Source: Cycas panzhihuaensis (taxonomy: Eukaryota > Cycadophyta). Taken from it: a stretch of 64,000 bases of DNA. The stretch lies in assembly GCA_023213395.1 (NCBI GenBank), contig CM041465.1:157487741-157551740 (forward strand). Reading direction: 5' to 3'. The notes below the pieces were generated by a model. The model saw only the letters and a program-made list of their open reading frames with translations. It was not told the origin of the DNA and did not search any database. Below are positions 43,269-54,071 of the stretch, one piece after another. How positions within the stretch are numbered: position 1 is the stretch's first letter; every line of letters begins with the position of its first letter. Made by a program: the position numbers and the translations under genes.

Positions 43269-43830
43269 TGTTAAACCTTATGTTTAAATGTTAAGTTAAT
43301 GTACTTTATTTTTCATGTAATATATGCACTTTTTACTTTAGGGGTGACTTATCACTTAAGTGATAAAGTGCACACCCATTCTTTCTAGTGGCACAACGTT
43401 GTCACTAAAGGGTCAAATGGACCCTCATGCACTTTTTGAGGATCCAAGTCATGTATCTTGGATGTTTGACACTTGTCAAACATCCAAGGCCTTAGGTCTC
43501 TCATTTTGATGATCCAAGTCATGTATCTTGGATGTTTGACACTTGTCAAACATCCAAGGCCTTAGGTCTCTCATTTCACTTTATATAATGAGACCTCTCC
43601 TCATTGTCTCAGGAGAAGAGTTGGAGTTGTATTGTTATGCTATCAGTTTGCTAATCAAACTGTTTCTTCTTGGGAGGTTGGACCAATTCCAACTCCACAT
43701 ATTGGGTATCATTTTCTCTTGCTCCTATTTCTCTTTGTGCTCTTTATGCTTTCATGCTTTCATGCATTTGTAGTATTGTGCCTGTACTTATGATCTTGGG
43801 ACTAATGTGGCCTAATGCCCATTTTTCACA
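43269..43830 (+). repeat. 3' LTR of element C
   Basis: 562 bp, TGTTAAACCTTATG to CATTTTTCACA. The palindrome is at 43349-43366. A 70-bp tandem duplication (43441-43510, 43511-43580) carries the hairpin CTTGGATGTTTGAC-acttG... twice. Confidence 0.93.
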
Positions 43831-43835
43831 ACGGT

Positions 43836-45480
43836 TGTGCCCCTCAGCTATGCAACAATTAATTGCTTTTTCTTTTTCATGAAATTTGAGAAATGTATAA
43901 AGGAAAAATATCTTTTTGTTTTCCCCTTTTTGTTTAAATGTATGAATATATTGATAGGAAAAATTATAGACAATTACAACAAAAAAGGAAGGGGGGGGAG
44001 AATGTCATCCCCCCAATTCCTCCAGATGATACTTCAAAATTCACAAGATCCCTATATAGGAATACAAAGGGGAAAATTATAATGGCAAGAATTGTGACTA
44101 CTAGGAACACAAAAGGCATGAGAGAGTATTCAGTGCTAAAGTTGGTATCACACATCTGAGGAAGCCTCCCCACCCATCATCCTCCTTATCTTGGTGGGTC
44201 CTCTCTAATTTTCTAGCTCTTGTACTAGGCTAACTCCATGTCAATAAGGTCTCTGACTTGGATTGTCTTACCCTTCTCACTCTTCAGGCCACTCAAGATG
44301 AGTTGCATGTTTGACCTGGATTGTTGCTTGAGGAGTAGAGGACCACTTCTACAGAGGAGGTGTCCACCTCATAAATCGTATCTACCACAGGACTGGTTGC
44401 ATTGTTTTCAGCTTGGTGACTATTGGGAACTGTCGCCTTCATGCAAAACTCTAGACATAGTGTAGGGGGTACTACCTAGTGGTTAGTGAGCTCCACAAGA
44501 CATAATAGTTCCACTTGCACCTCCCTGGCTTGCAGATTGATCTACAATGCACAACTCAACAATACAGCTAGATTCATATCATTAGTGAACCTCATAGCAG
44601 GAGACTTATTTAAAAAAGCAATTGTATTCTTAAATTTTCAAATGCAAGACAAAATTTCAATTCTAATCAATTCCCAAGGATGGGTAAATGTTTGTGAGAA
44701 GGTCTTATTCTCTCTCAAAAGTGGCATTCCATTCGAAATGTTCATAGATGACTAGATTGGCAAACAATCAAACCATTCCCTTGTGAACATAGTAAGCAAC
44801 ACTGCCAAAAGAGATGTAGAAGTGTTTTGGCATGTGAACAAAAGGCATACTTCACATTCATGTGGCCTATCATGGCTAATTTGGTCTTAATAGTAAACCC
44901 ATTATGCAAAAATGACTAGGCAAAAGTGGCCTTCTTGGGTTTGAGTGGGGTTTTCCAAAGCCTCTAAAGTCTTCTTGATGACAACTTCTTCCCACAAGTA
45001 ATGCTTCAAATCTTACTAAGCCTGCTATAAATCTAACCACTTTGTGAAGAAGACTATACACAGGAGGCAGAAAAGAAAGAAAGAAAGAAAGAATGATTTG
45101 AGACGATGTCAGGTCTAATCCTTCTATTAATTGGGGCTTATTGATGTAGCCAAGTAGGGCATTTGAGTAGCCAAAAAACAGTTCCAAATCTCTTTTAACA
45201 ATGAACTTATTAGAGGCTCTAAGCTTGAATTGTTGTTTGACGGTTGGCCAATGCTTTCCCACCCTTGGCCCTAATCATAGAGTTCATTGATAGTCGATAG
45301 ACTCTTCTTGTTTAGCCTTTTGCCTTTGAACCATGATCGTTGTCTAGATGAGCACCAATTATTAGCAATAGAGGAGACCACTACATAGAGTGTCTTCTAA
45401 AGGATAGGCCTTCCCTTGGTTCATCTCCTCTCTATACTAATAGCTTCTTACTATCTTCCTAGGGTTGCTAAATGGACTTG
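43836..45480. other. Unidentified DNA after element C
   Basis: No protein, RNA or transposon signature recognised on either strand. Contains a (GAAA)n run near 45074-45094. The longest frame (128 codons, minus strand, 44876-45262) has no recognisable domain. It could be old transposon or intron sequence. Confidence 0.4.
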
Positions 45481-46330
45481 AAAATCAAGGATATTGCCAT
45501 TTTGGTAAGCAATTGAGTAATTCCAACTATATGTAGTGATAGCACAAAGCCATTGTTACAAGTTGAATTACGCTAATGTGAAGTCGATTTTTTAAAGAGA
45601 GAATAAATGGGCTCTAGCGTATGCCTATAAATAAGGGAGCCCTAATCATTTATCAACATCTTTTGGAATATTATTTGTCTTATTAGGACAATGGCCTAAA
45701 TCCATTGTGGCACTATGGTGCCTTGGAGGAACCCTCTCCTCGAAGAGGAATTGGTCATCTTTTATTATTATCTATTGTTTATATTTTTTGAATAATAATT
45801 GATATGTTTTTTGCTATAAATCTAATATTGGAGTGGGGATGTCACAACTTGCATCAGAGCACGATTTTGGCCAATTAGGGTTTTATTAAAGATCTACGAT
45901 TTTGGAGGTGTAAATGGTGAAATTTGGAAAAAGCGATGACATATTAGAGATGACCAAACTTGTGTCATAAATTTTTAGCAGTTATGTTGCAGGGTTTGGA
46001 GCAAAATTGCAAGTTATAAGGGTTTCAATTTCGGTTTCATATTCATCACTGTTTATAGGGTATAAAGTCTGCTATTGCAATAATAGGGGCTATAAGTATT
46101 CGATTGACCTCAAATTTTTCTTGAATAAGTATGCCTTGAAGTCTACTTTTTGCTAGAAGTGTTTTTAGTTTAATTGGATCATCAAAAGTTATCATCATTT
46201 TAGTAGCAAATATTGCTACCGTCCCCAAAATCCTAAATTTTGATCAACTTCAAAAGGCTATTTCATAAGCTACAAGTTTCTAAATAACCTCAAATTGGAT
46301 TCATTGGAAGTGTTTTTGCATTACATTTAT
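45481..46330 (+). mobile_element. Old LTR end with primer-binding-site remnant
   Basis: A stretch with a TATA-like site and AATAATA signals ends GGATGTCACA at 45846. Two bases later comes TTGCATCAGAGC (45849-45860), two changes from the initiator-Met site TGGTATCAGAGC. The following 470 bp looks like a leader and is cut by the LTR of H. No coding part remains and the LTR start is not defined. Confidence 0.4.
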
Positions 46331-46691
46331 TGTTGACTTAGATTTCTCACTACACTTGTGAGATAAGCACTTGTCAAGGGATCATTGGTTGGTAGTCTAG
46401 TTGCTTAGGATATAGTCAACATGCTTGTGTTTCCATTAATTATTTTTAAAATTACCATGCACATGGTATTATAGGAATAAATCATCACATACTCATCCTT
46501 AATTCATCACATCACCATTATTAATTCATCACAACAGTATACCAATCATTATATATTCCTTATGCAATCATTATAACACACATAGTACACAATTTTGCAC
46601 GTAACTTTTCACTTTATTAAGCAATAAGACCAATACATCTAGTTCTGGAACGTATTCTGCATACATTCTAGTTGTATACACGGTATATTGT
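46331..46691 (-). repeat. Outer part of the 3' LTR of gypsy element H
   Basis: Plus strand TGTTGACTTAGATTTCTCAC, matching 63246-63610 closely. On the minus strand it is the 3' end of an LTR of the E/F/H family. It stops at 46691, where the LTR of element F begins, so F sits inside this LTR. Its presumed partner is the 5' LTR at 63246-64000. Confidence 0.8.
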
Positions 46692-47531
46692 TGTTGACTT
46701 CGATTTCTCACTACAGTTGTGAGAAAGTACACTTGTCAAGGTATCATTGGTAGTCTAGTCTAGGATACAGTCAACATGCTTCATACACTTCAATCAACAT
46801 AGATTTATTCATAATTCCATACAATTATATCACAGTTTACACACAGTAGTACCATAAACAACAATATTCATCATTCAATCTTTATAAAACACACAGAATC
46901 AATACTTTCTACGTAACTCTTCCTTTATTAAGCAATAAGTCTTTACAAAACAGGTGCTGGAATGCATTCCCTGTGCATTCCAGCCATATACACAAATGCT
47001 GTCATATACATTCCTGAAAGGTATACATCCTTATGCACTGCTTTGTGCTACTGGCATACGTACTAGCTATTGTACCACTGTATGTTTGGAATACTTGGCT
47101 CTCACCTTGCTGGAATGGTCCCTTAAATGTGCCTTCTTTGTGTCCTTTTGCTGAAGGGTTATGACTCCCTATCATAGCCGTACCCTTTCAGCCATAAGCA
47201 TACCTCTTCGTTAATCATTAGTTAATCACTTTAACTGTTGTCTTATCCATCTGTACGTCTGTATATACGTCTCTAGGCGCTGATGACATCATCCTAGGTA
47301 TCTGTTAGGTTCTGCCGTGCGTACCCTTTTTGTCTGCTTGTGTATCGTAGGAGGTACATATACTGTGTTGCGTACCTTTTCAGGTACGCACCTGTCATAT
47401 GTACCTAAATGTTGATTTTCCTCTTTTTCTGCCTCATGCGTACCTCTGTGCGGTCTGTACCTGCACCTTCATGGTCACACAACCTACCTTTGGCATCCAC
47501 ATAGCCCAGTGTGTCAAAATATGTCCCAACA
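46692..47531 (-). repeat. 3' LTR of element F
   Basis: 840 bp. On the minus strand it begins TGTTGGGACATATTTTG and ends CGAAGTCAACA. Followed at 47532 by 'tctatcccgggtcaacatg', the same pre-LTR sequence that E shows in reverse before its 3' LTR. Confidence 0.9.
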
Positions 47532-47623
47532 TCTATCCCGGGTCAACATGATGGGTTTGACCATCCTTGCTCAAAAAAATTCAAAATTTAGGTTATTCCT
47601 CCCCCTCTGCTCTGGTCGCCTCC

Positions 47624-48709
47624 TCACGCCGCCCCCATCGACGAGTTCTTTGTGGCCAAGATTTCCTCATTGATTTGGGTAAGTGCCGCTATTATTGCAT
47701 CTTTTCCTTTAATTTTTTCTTGAAGGGCAACTATCTCTGCTTTGCACCATTCTTCCATTTCTTTAATCAATTGAATAATTTGGCATGGTTTATCATTTGA
47801 CAGAGGAGGCGTTGATGTTTCACCTGTTTCCATTACGGGAGGGAATTTTGTCCATTCTTCCAGTGAGGGCTCCACTTCTACCTCCTCTTTAGGTTCTTCT
47901 TCGTCTTTCTTCCTTTAACTGCTTTTCTGGATGGTTTGTTTGGCACCATGAGGAATGGGTGTCCCAGGGGTTTGTTGTAGCCATTTAAGAACTTTGGTCA
48001 TTTCTTTTTAGATCCTTTTCCTTAATTCCTTGTCCTGAGTAGTGTCTGGAAACTCAGTCACCCATTGCTTTATAAGTGGTTCATTTGGAGGAATGGTTGT
48101 TTCTGTTAGTTGTACAACTGGGCATTAATAAAATAGGACAACTAATAACAAGGAGGGGTGACAGAAGGGGTGTATCATCACTTCCTAAATCTGCTGTCTC
48201 ATATTCACTGCTAAGAATTTTGACCAATTCAATTTTTCTTCATCCCTAATCTTTGGCAATATAGACATCATTTCTCCTGGAATGTATATGTACTTCCTTT
48301 TTGATAAAAATCTAGAATTAATAACTTTGGCTACCCATTGTAATCTAACATCCTTTATATCAACCACCCGAATTCCTCTCGAGGTCAATTGAGTGTTTTC
48401 TTAGCAAAACTCCTTCAACCAGGTTTCACGGTCTACTTCTGACCTTTTAGTGGCCGTGAGAACCTCTCCTTCGTTCGGAAGTCTTGTCAATAGGTGGATT
48501 ATTTCTGCGTCTAGTATGACCTTCTTCACATCTTTTTTTAGTTCCAATAAAATACTCTCCATAAGTTCTTGGTCATAGTAGAGAGGGTTACAGTATATGT
48601 ACTCTCCCCAACCTGCCTGCTTGACTTTGGCCTTAAATTGTGAAGGCAATCCCTCCAACTCTTTCCGTAGCTTGGGCAGGAAGTTCTCCTAACATCTTGC
48701 TGTCCTCAT
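47624..48709 (-). pseudogene. Extra 3' coding region of element F (coiled-coil protein, unknown function)
   Basis: After integrase and spacer, the minus strand encodes LPKLRKELEGLPSQFKAKVK, WGEYIYCNPLYYDQELMESI, DVKKVILDAEIIHLLTRLPN and DRETWLKEFC (48658-48401). One stop follows, then RVVDIKDVRLQWVAKVINSR, YIYIPGEMMSIL and LNWSKFLAVNMRQQI (48388-48185). A last part (47875-47624) has IIQLIKEMEEWCKAEIVALQ and EKIKGKDAIIAALTQINEEI, a coiled coil. Position and architecture (globular part, C-terminal coiled coil near the 3' LTR) parallel the 3' ORF of D, although I cannot align the two. No signal peptide or membrane helix seen. Function unknown. Confidence 0.68.
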
Positions 48710-48954
48710 GATGACTGGCTATGGGATTCCATAAGTAGGGCTATAAAAACCAAGAAGTATAAATACGAACCCTATGTACATACCTTTTTTGGAATGGTCA
48801 CTGTTTTCTTGAAATTATTCGTCAAAATTTGTGCCGAACTTTGTCTTGATGCTTCCTTGGATCATAAGGTTTTCCCCTTAGTTGTTTGTTGCTGAGAATT
48901 CAAGCCGAATTATCCTCCTTTCTCGCTATGCACTGCAAGTGTGAATGTTTGCAG

Positions 48955-49235
48955 GTACGTATTATATATCTTTGTCTTATTCGACCTTTTGTCTTATGCA
49001 TACCCGACAACATACTTTTCAGGTACGTATAGTGTAATTTGATTCACTTATTCACTTTTTTTAACTATGCGTATCTGGTAGCATACTTTTCCGATACGTA
49101 TAGTGTATTTTGGCTTATTTTACACTATGCATACCTGGTAACATACTTTCCTGATATGTATAGTGTATTTTGGCTTATTTTACACTGTGCGTACTTGGTA
49201 ACATACTTTCCCGGTACGTATAGTGTATTTTGCTG
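48955..49235. repeat. 60-bp tandem repeats between 3' ORF and integrase of element F
   Basis: Four to five units with an exact 60-bp period over the last three (start points near 49021, 49081, 49141 and 49201). Each has ACGTATAGTGTATTTTGG-like and GCGTACCTGGTAACATAC-like parts; the halves GGTACGTA/TACGTACC are self-complementary. The neighbouring LTR family is also rich in TACGCAC/GTACGTA motifs. Confidence 0.92.
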
Positions 49236-49499
49236 GTATATGTGTGAAAAATTTGACTTCTTTGACAGAATTTCTTTCCATTCTTGGTTCTTTTTGTCAC
49301 GATATATCCTTCTTTTGATGATTTTTCTTATTGCTTATGTATATGATATGAGTTACGGTTCTTTTTCTTGTTTTTTTTATTTTATTTTGTTTTTTGTAAT
49401 TTTATGTTTCCATACCAAACTGGATCATGTTCCGATATCAAGGCGATCTAATTCGCCTCAACGTCATGCAACACGTTATGATACAACTAGCTAATCCGA

Positions 49500-50640
49500 C
49501 TGGTAATTCCTTCTAATCGATGTACGGTTTCAGTCAGCTACCATTCACTCGGGTTGGTAGCAATGGTCCATCGATTTTTCGTAGTTGTACGGACCCATTT
49601 GCAAAGATTTGTTCCGCAATATAAGGTCCTAACCATTTCATTTTGAGCTTCTCGGGGTGCATTCTGAACTTGTTGTCGTAGAGAAGGACTTGGTCTCCTT
49701 CCTTAAACTGGGGCTTGCGTAAATGTTGATCGTGCCATGCTTTTTGTCATTGTTTTTCTATACCTTGTAACTATTTTCCCATATACCTCTTTTCCTCTAG
49801 TCTTACTAATTCTTCCAATCGTCGTTGCAAGGAGTGGAAGTCGTCCAATCGACACTGCATAGTAGTTCTTAGGTTTGGTATTTTGAACTCTGTAGGAAGG
49901 ATGGCTTCTGTTTCGTAGACTAGCTGAAATGGTGTTTGCCCGGTTGATTTTTTGTACGTTGTTCTGAAAGTCCATAATACTGATGGAAGTTTCACGGTCC
50001 AGTCAGATCTTCCCACATCGCAGATCTTCCTTAGACAATTCTTGATAATTTTATTCGAGCTCTCTGCTTGCCCATTTGCCCTTGGGTAGTATGGCGTGGA
50101 TTTTCGATGGGTTATCATGAAAGTTGATGTTAATATCTCTATGGTTTGGTTGAGGAAATGGATGCTTTGATCACTTACAATTTCTAAAGGGCATCCAAAT
50201 CGCGTAATAATCACTTCATAAAGAAATTGAGTCATGCTTTACGAGTCTGCTTTCCTTAACGCCCTTGCTTCCACCCATTTGGTTATGTAGTCTGTCGCCA
50301 CTAGGATAAATCAGGCTTGGGATCGTCGGGCGACTGGTTTGGTTGGTCCGACGAAATCGAGCTCCCATTTTTTGAACGGCGCCAAAGGTAAGATTGGGTG
50401 TAGGGGTTGAAAATCCTGTCGATTAGGTTTCCCAACTCTTTGACAATAGTCATATTCTTGGATCCATCTTCTTACGTCTTCAAACATTGATGGCCACCAG
50501 AACCTTGACATTAAGATCTTCCTCCATGTTGCCAACTTTCTCGTGTGACCTCCTGCTATGCCTTAATGTGCTTCGGCCATAATTTGGTTGACTTCGTGTG
50601 ACCTGATGCACCGACGTAGTAGCTCATCTGGTCCTAATTT
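49500..50640 (-). pseudogene. Integrase of element F
   Basis: On the minus strand, from the right: WRKILMSRFWWPSMFEDVRR and YDYCQRVGKPNRQDFQPLHP (50535-50311), with WELDFVGPTKP leading into the core. The core (50235-49771) has ITRFGCPLEIVSDQSIHFLN, HRKSTPYYPRANGQAESSNK and TTYKKSTGQTPFQLVYETEA. Its C-terminal domain near 49600-49730 has FKEGDQVLLYDNKF, LKMKWLGPYI and GSVQLRKIDGP. A stop and frame changes separate the core from both ends. Confidence 0.9.
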
Positions 50641-51110
50641 GTATAATTCCCTTTTTATCAATTGGTATGGTTATGCTTTTCTCACAAAATTCCACCGTTC
50701 CATACGGTCCAATTCTGACGGTACCTCCCCCGTTGCTAAATACTTTGGTATTCCCTCATACCAATCTATGGTACTGCCTTTACACTGAATAATGCTGCGT
50801 CGAGAAAGTCATCTGGCACCCTTGTAGCCTTTTCCCCATTTGTAATCCTTGATAATTGATCGGGTATGATGTGGGCTTTTCCCGGTTTCACAATGATTTT
50901 AAATGAAAATTCTTGAAATAACATTAACCACCTGCTAATCCGTCCTGTCATTATTGGTTTATTCACTAGGTACATGAGTGCTTGATGGTCGACGAAAAAG
51001 AGGAATGGGTTTGATAATAGGTAATGTTGGAATTTCTGCAATGCATACACCATTCTGAGTGCTTCTCTTTTCGTTGTGGTATAATTTTATTCTGCTTTCA
51101 TAAGTTTCCG
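50641..51110 (-). pseudogene. RNase H of element F
   Basis: The minus strand 51053-50766 is open with MVYALQKFQHYLLSNPFLFF, VDHQALMYLVNKPIMTGRIS, RWLMLFQEFSFKIIVKPGKA and IPDQLSRI. Upstream (to about 51250) are worn pieces of the RNase H start (LFHVHIDASQYAIGCVLAQ-type block). Confidence 0.88.
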
Positions 51111-52625
51111 ACCTGCAAAGTATATCGGATAATCCACCTTTTCATTACTTGGTTGTGCCAAGACGCATCCAATAGCATATTGCGAGGCATCAATGTGCAC
51201 ATGGAAGAGTTTCTTCTAATAAGGAAACCACAGTATAGGTGTTGATATTATGGTCTTCTTCAATGCTTCGAATGCCTGTTGTTATTCTCCAGTCCAATCC
51301 CATTCGACATTCTTCTTTAATAATTCCTCAAGGGGTCCTGATATGCATGCGTACCCTCTAATGAATTTTTTATAATATCTGGTTAGTCTTAAGAATCCTT
51401 TCAATTGCCTCTTCGTGAGCAGTGCCGAAAAATGTAGGATTACAGATACCTTGATCGGATCTGTTAGCAATCCTTCCCTACTCACTATGTGGCCTAATAG
51501 ATTCCCAAATGGTACCAAAAAGGTACACTTTTCTGGATTCAAACATAACTTATTCTCTCGGCATGTTTGCAACATGTCCCTGAGGTTCTCCATATGGTTT
51601 TTCATAAACCCATATAATGTCCTTTCATCCAAAAATACTGCCACTTTTTTCCCAATCATTCTACGAAATATATTTATTACTATTCTCTAAAATGTGGCTG
51701 GAGCATTCGTAAGACTGAATGGCATCACTCTGTAGGCGTATGCTCCCCATTTTGTTACAAACGTGGTCTTTGCTTGATCTTTTGGGGCGATTTGCACTTG
51801 GTTATATCCACCAAACCCGTCGGTAAAGGAATATATCTCGTTTCCTCCTACGGCTTCCAAAATATCTTCTGTAAAGGGTAACGGAAAAGGATCCTTCTTT
51901 GTCACCTTATTTAGTTGTTTGTAATTCACACAGATGCGTATTCTCCCATTTTTCTTAGGAACCACTACTACAGGGCTCACCCAGTCGCTGTAGTCGATTT
52001 CATATATATATCCTGCCTCCAACATTTTATCCAACTCTGCTTTTACTTTTTCTTTATACTTAAGGTTCATGCGGTATGGTCTTTGTTTCACCGTCTTTGC
52101 TCCTTCCATCAAGTCGATGTGATGCATTCCCACTCTTGGGGGAATACCCTTTAGATCTTTATATGACCATGCAAACACGTCTCGAAATTCTTCAAATAGC
52201 TGTTGGGCCTTAGCTATTGTTTGGTTGTCCCAATAGTCTCCAATTCGTATTGTTTTAGGTTCCTCCTTACTTCCCACATTAATTTTAGTTGTTTTCAGTT
52301 TGGTTGCTTCGATATCCTCCTTGTTTCCTGTTTTATGAGCAGGGGTATATTCTATTTTCTTTTTCCCAACATTGATTTCAGTAAATTCTGCAGGATAACT
52401 AGGGATTTCTTCTCCTTCTTCGTCTTCTATTTCTTCCTTCTCCTTATTTATTGGTGTTATGGCTCCTTGTTCTAAATTCATACTCAATCTCCTAATACCC
52501 TTGAGTACCTTATTGATGTCCTTATCTTCTGACGAATGTGAAAAAGTTTTTATGAAAGATTTTGTAAGGTTTCCCCAGGTTACATCTAGGTTCTGTTCTC
52601 TTCCTAAGAACCAATCCCTTGCCAC
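51111..52625 (-). pseudogene. Reverse transcriptase of element F with an N-terminal gag-like stretch
   Basis: The 312-codon frame 52625-51687 holds, from residue about 150, FEEFRDVFAWSYKDLKGIPP, MHHIDLMEGAKTVKQRPYRM, YIYEIDYSDWVSPVVVVPKK, NGRIRICVNYKQLNKVTKKD and GGYNQVQIAPKDQAKTTFVT, up to NAPATF. The frame then breaks and resumes at 51659 with VAVFLDERTLYG, where the catalytic FLDD reads FLDE. LNPEKCTFLVPFGNLLGHIV and KGFLRLTRYYKKFIRGYA follow. The first 60 residues of the long frame (MARDWFLGREQNLDVTWGNL, TKSFIKTFSHSSEDKD) look like gypsy gag, not RT. Confidence 0.9.
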
Positions 52626-52639
52626 TTGTCCTAGGGTGT

Positions 52640-53261
52640 GATAAAAGAGGTTAGACCATGTTTTCTTTAGTATGCTTAAGGATGTCCATTCTTGTTTACA
52701 CTTTCGAATATGTTTGCTAAGGCATTTCCCTACACGGAATAATGGAATGTTTAATTGTTTAGGGTGGTCAAATCGTACTCGAAATGCAGCTTGTAATTCC
52801 TTCCATCCCTGGAGGGTAGCTTGGTGGGCTAAGCACCAACACCAGGTCGTTCCCTGTAAGGTGAGTATTAGATCCCTCTACCACTAACTTTTGTCCCAGT
52901 TTTCTTTCTCCATCCAATATTCTATGCAATGGGTTAGATGGGTAGTTCCATATAATTGCTCGCCTAAAAGGGTTTAACATAATCTCCAATGTAAGTTTCG
53001 AAGTTTCTCTCCTCGGAGATGGTTACCCTACTACCTAGACCTGAGTCTCTAGAACTGTTTTCCGCTGGTTCCTCCTCCATTTCCTCGGATTTGGCGCCAA
53101 TTCTTGGAAGAGACCGATTGCTGGGTGGGTATACTTCTAAAGAGGATGAGGAAGGATTACTACTTCCTTCCCTGGGTTGTAATAGTGGGGGGGGGGTGTG
53201 TGTGGATAGGTAATCTACCTTAGGACCCACGCCTAGGGTAGAGGAGGGGTTAGGATTAGTA
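52640..53261 (-). other. Module of unknown origin between protease and RT of element F
   Basis: The minus strand has a Ser/Pro-rich frame 53230-52964 (STHTPPPLLQPREGSSNPSS, SEEMEEEPAENSSRDSGLGS) and a second, 52989-52768 (RAIIWNYPSNPLHRILDGER, TGNDLVLVLSPPSYPPGMEG). Together with the gag-like start of the next frame this could be a captured gag-like segment. I do not recognise the family. Canonical gypsy elements have only a short spacer here. Confidence 0.5.
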
Positions 53262-54071
53262 CTAGATATGGAATAAACTAGGTATACCAGGGGGGTTTTG
53301 GTCTAGGATTAGGTTATTATTAGTTTCCGTATTATTTGCTATGCTATTGTTAGTTGCCATATATTCAAAAGAATTTGAATTATCATTAATGTCTTCAGTT
53401 ACATATTTGGATAGTAAATTATATCTATGAGAAGGAGAATTAACTTCATAGGCATCTTGCAACCAATAGTCTACAAATTTCATTCCATTTTCATCATCTG
53501 AAGAGTTGTAAATTTCTTTGAAGTAAGTTGGCTCTGTCTTTTGGAGGTTGATTATTTTGGTTGGTTCTTCGACTGTGTGGTAGAGATTTCCTTCGTCAAA
53601 CGAAGATGCTGTTGTTTCACTCACAATGGTCGTGCTTGAACCGTCGTCGAGTATTACTTAGATCGAATTCTTCCCCAACATTGGTAGTACCACTTCATTT
53701 CCTCCATCTGACAACGTGAAGGTTACATCTCTCCAGCTTTGGAGACATTGTGTTTTGTATAACCAAGGTCTCCCCAATGAGACCAGATAGGGTGTTGCAC
53801 CCTTCTCTGTTTCCACAATTGTGAAATCGATTTTGACGACAATTCCTGCCACATCCACCTTGATGTTGGCAAGTTTTCCCACGGGTCGTACCAGTAATTC
53901 ATTCGCTAACTTCAGCGAGTAAGTTGCTGCTTCCAACCTTGGGCTCCCCAACTTCCGCCATGTCGAGGTTAGTAGTACATTTATGGCAGCTCCTCCATCC
54001 ACGATTACCCTTGAGAACTTTTCTCCCAACACAATGATTGTTTCCATTGGGTCCATATCTAAGGATGGCAT
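53262..54071 (-). pseudogene. Protease of element F
   Basis: Frame 54071-53658: MDPMETIIVLGEKFSRVIVD, GGAAINVLLTSTWRKLGSPR (active site VIVDGGAAINVL), LKLANELLVRPVGKLANIKV, TPYLVSLGRPWLYKTQCLQS. One stop later, 53624-53262 has EPTYFKEIYNSSDDENGMKF and VDYWLQDAYEVNSPSHRY, a conserved acidic spacer also kept in E. Confidence 0.88.

Larger units (their letters stand above)
38450..43830 (+). mobile_element. Copia element C, plus strand, internally deleted
   Basis: Flanked by the target duplication ACGGT (38445-38449 and 43831-43835), with family LTR termini at both ends. The 5' LTR is cut to its first 165 bp or so and joined to the leader, losing the PBS. Gag, the end of integrase, RT and RNase H are present; protease and most of integrase are deleted at a glutamine-repeat junction near 41240. 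It cannot start reverse transcription from its own RNA. Confidence 0.93.

Noticed and set aside
44876-45262. 128-codon minus-strand frame
   Set aside because: No motif, no family resemblance and no neighbouring coding sequence; it looks like chance.
49021-49235. CRISPR-like array
   Set aside because: The regular 60-bp period comes from whole-unit tandem repeats without unique spacers, in a plant transposon.
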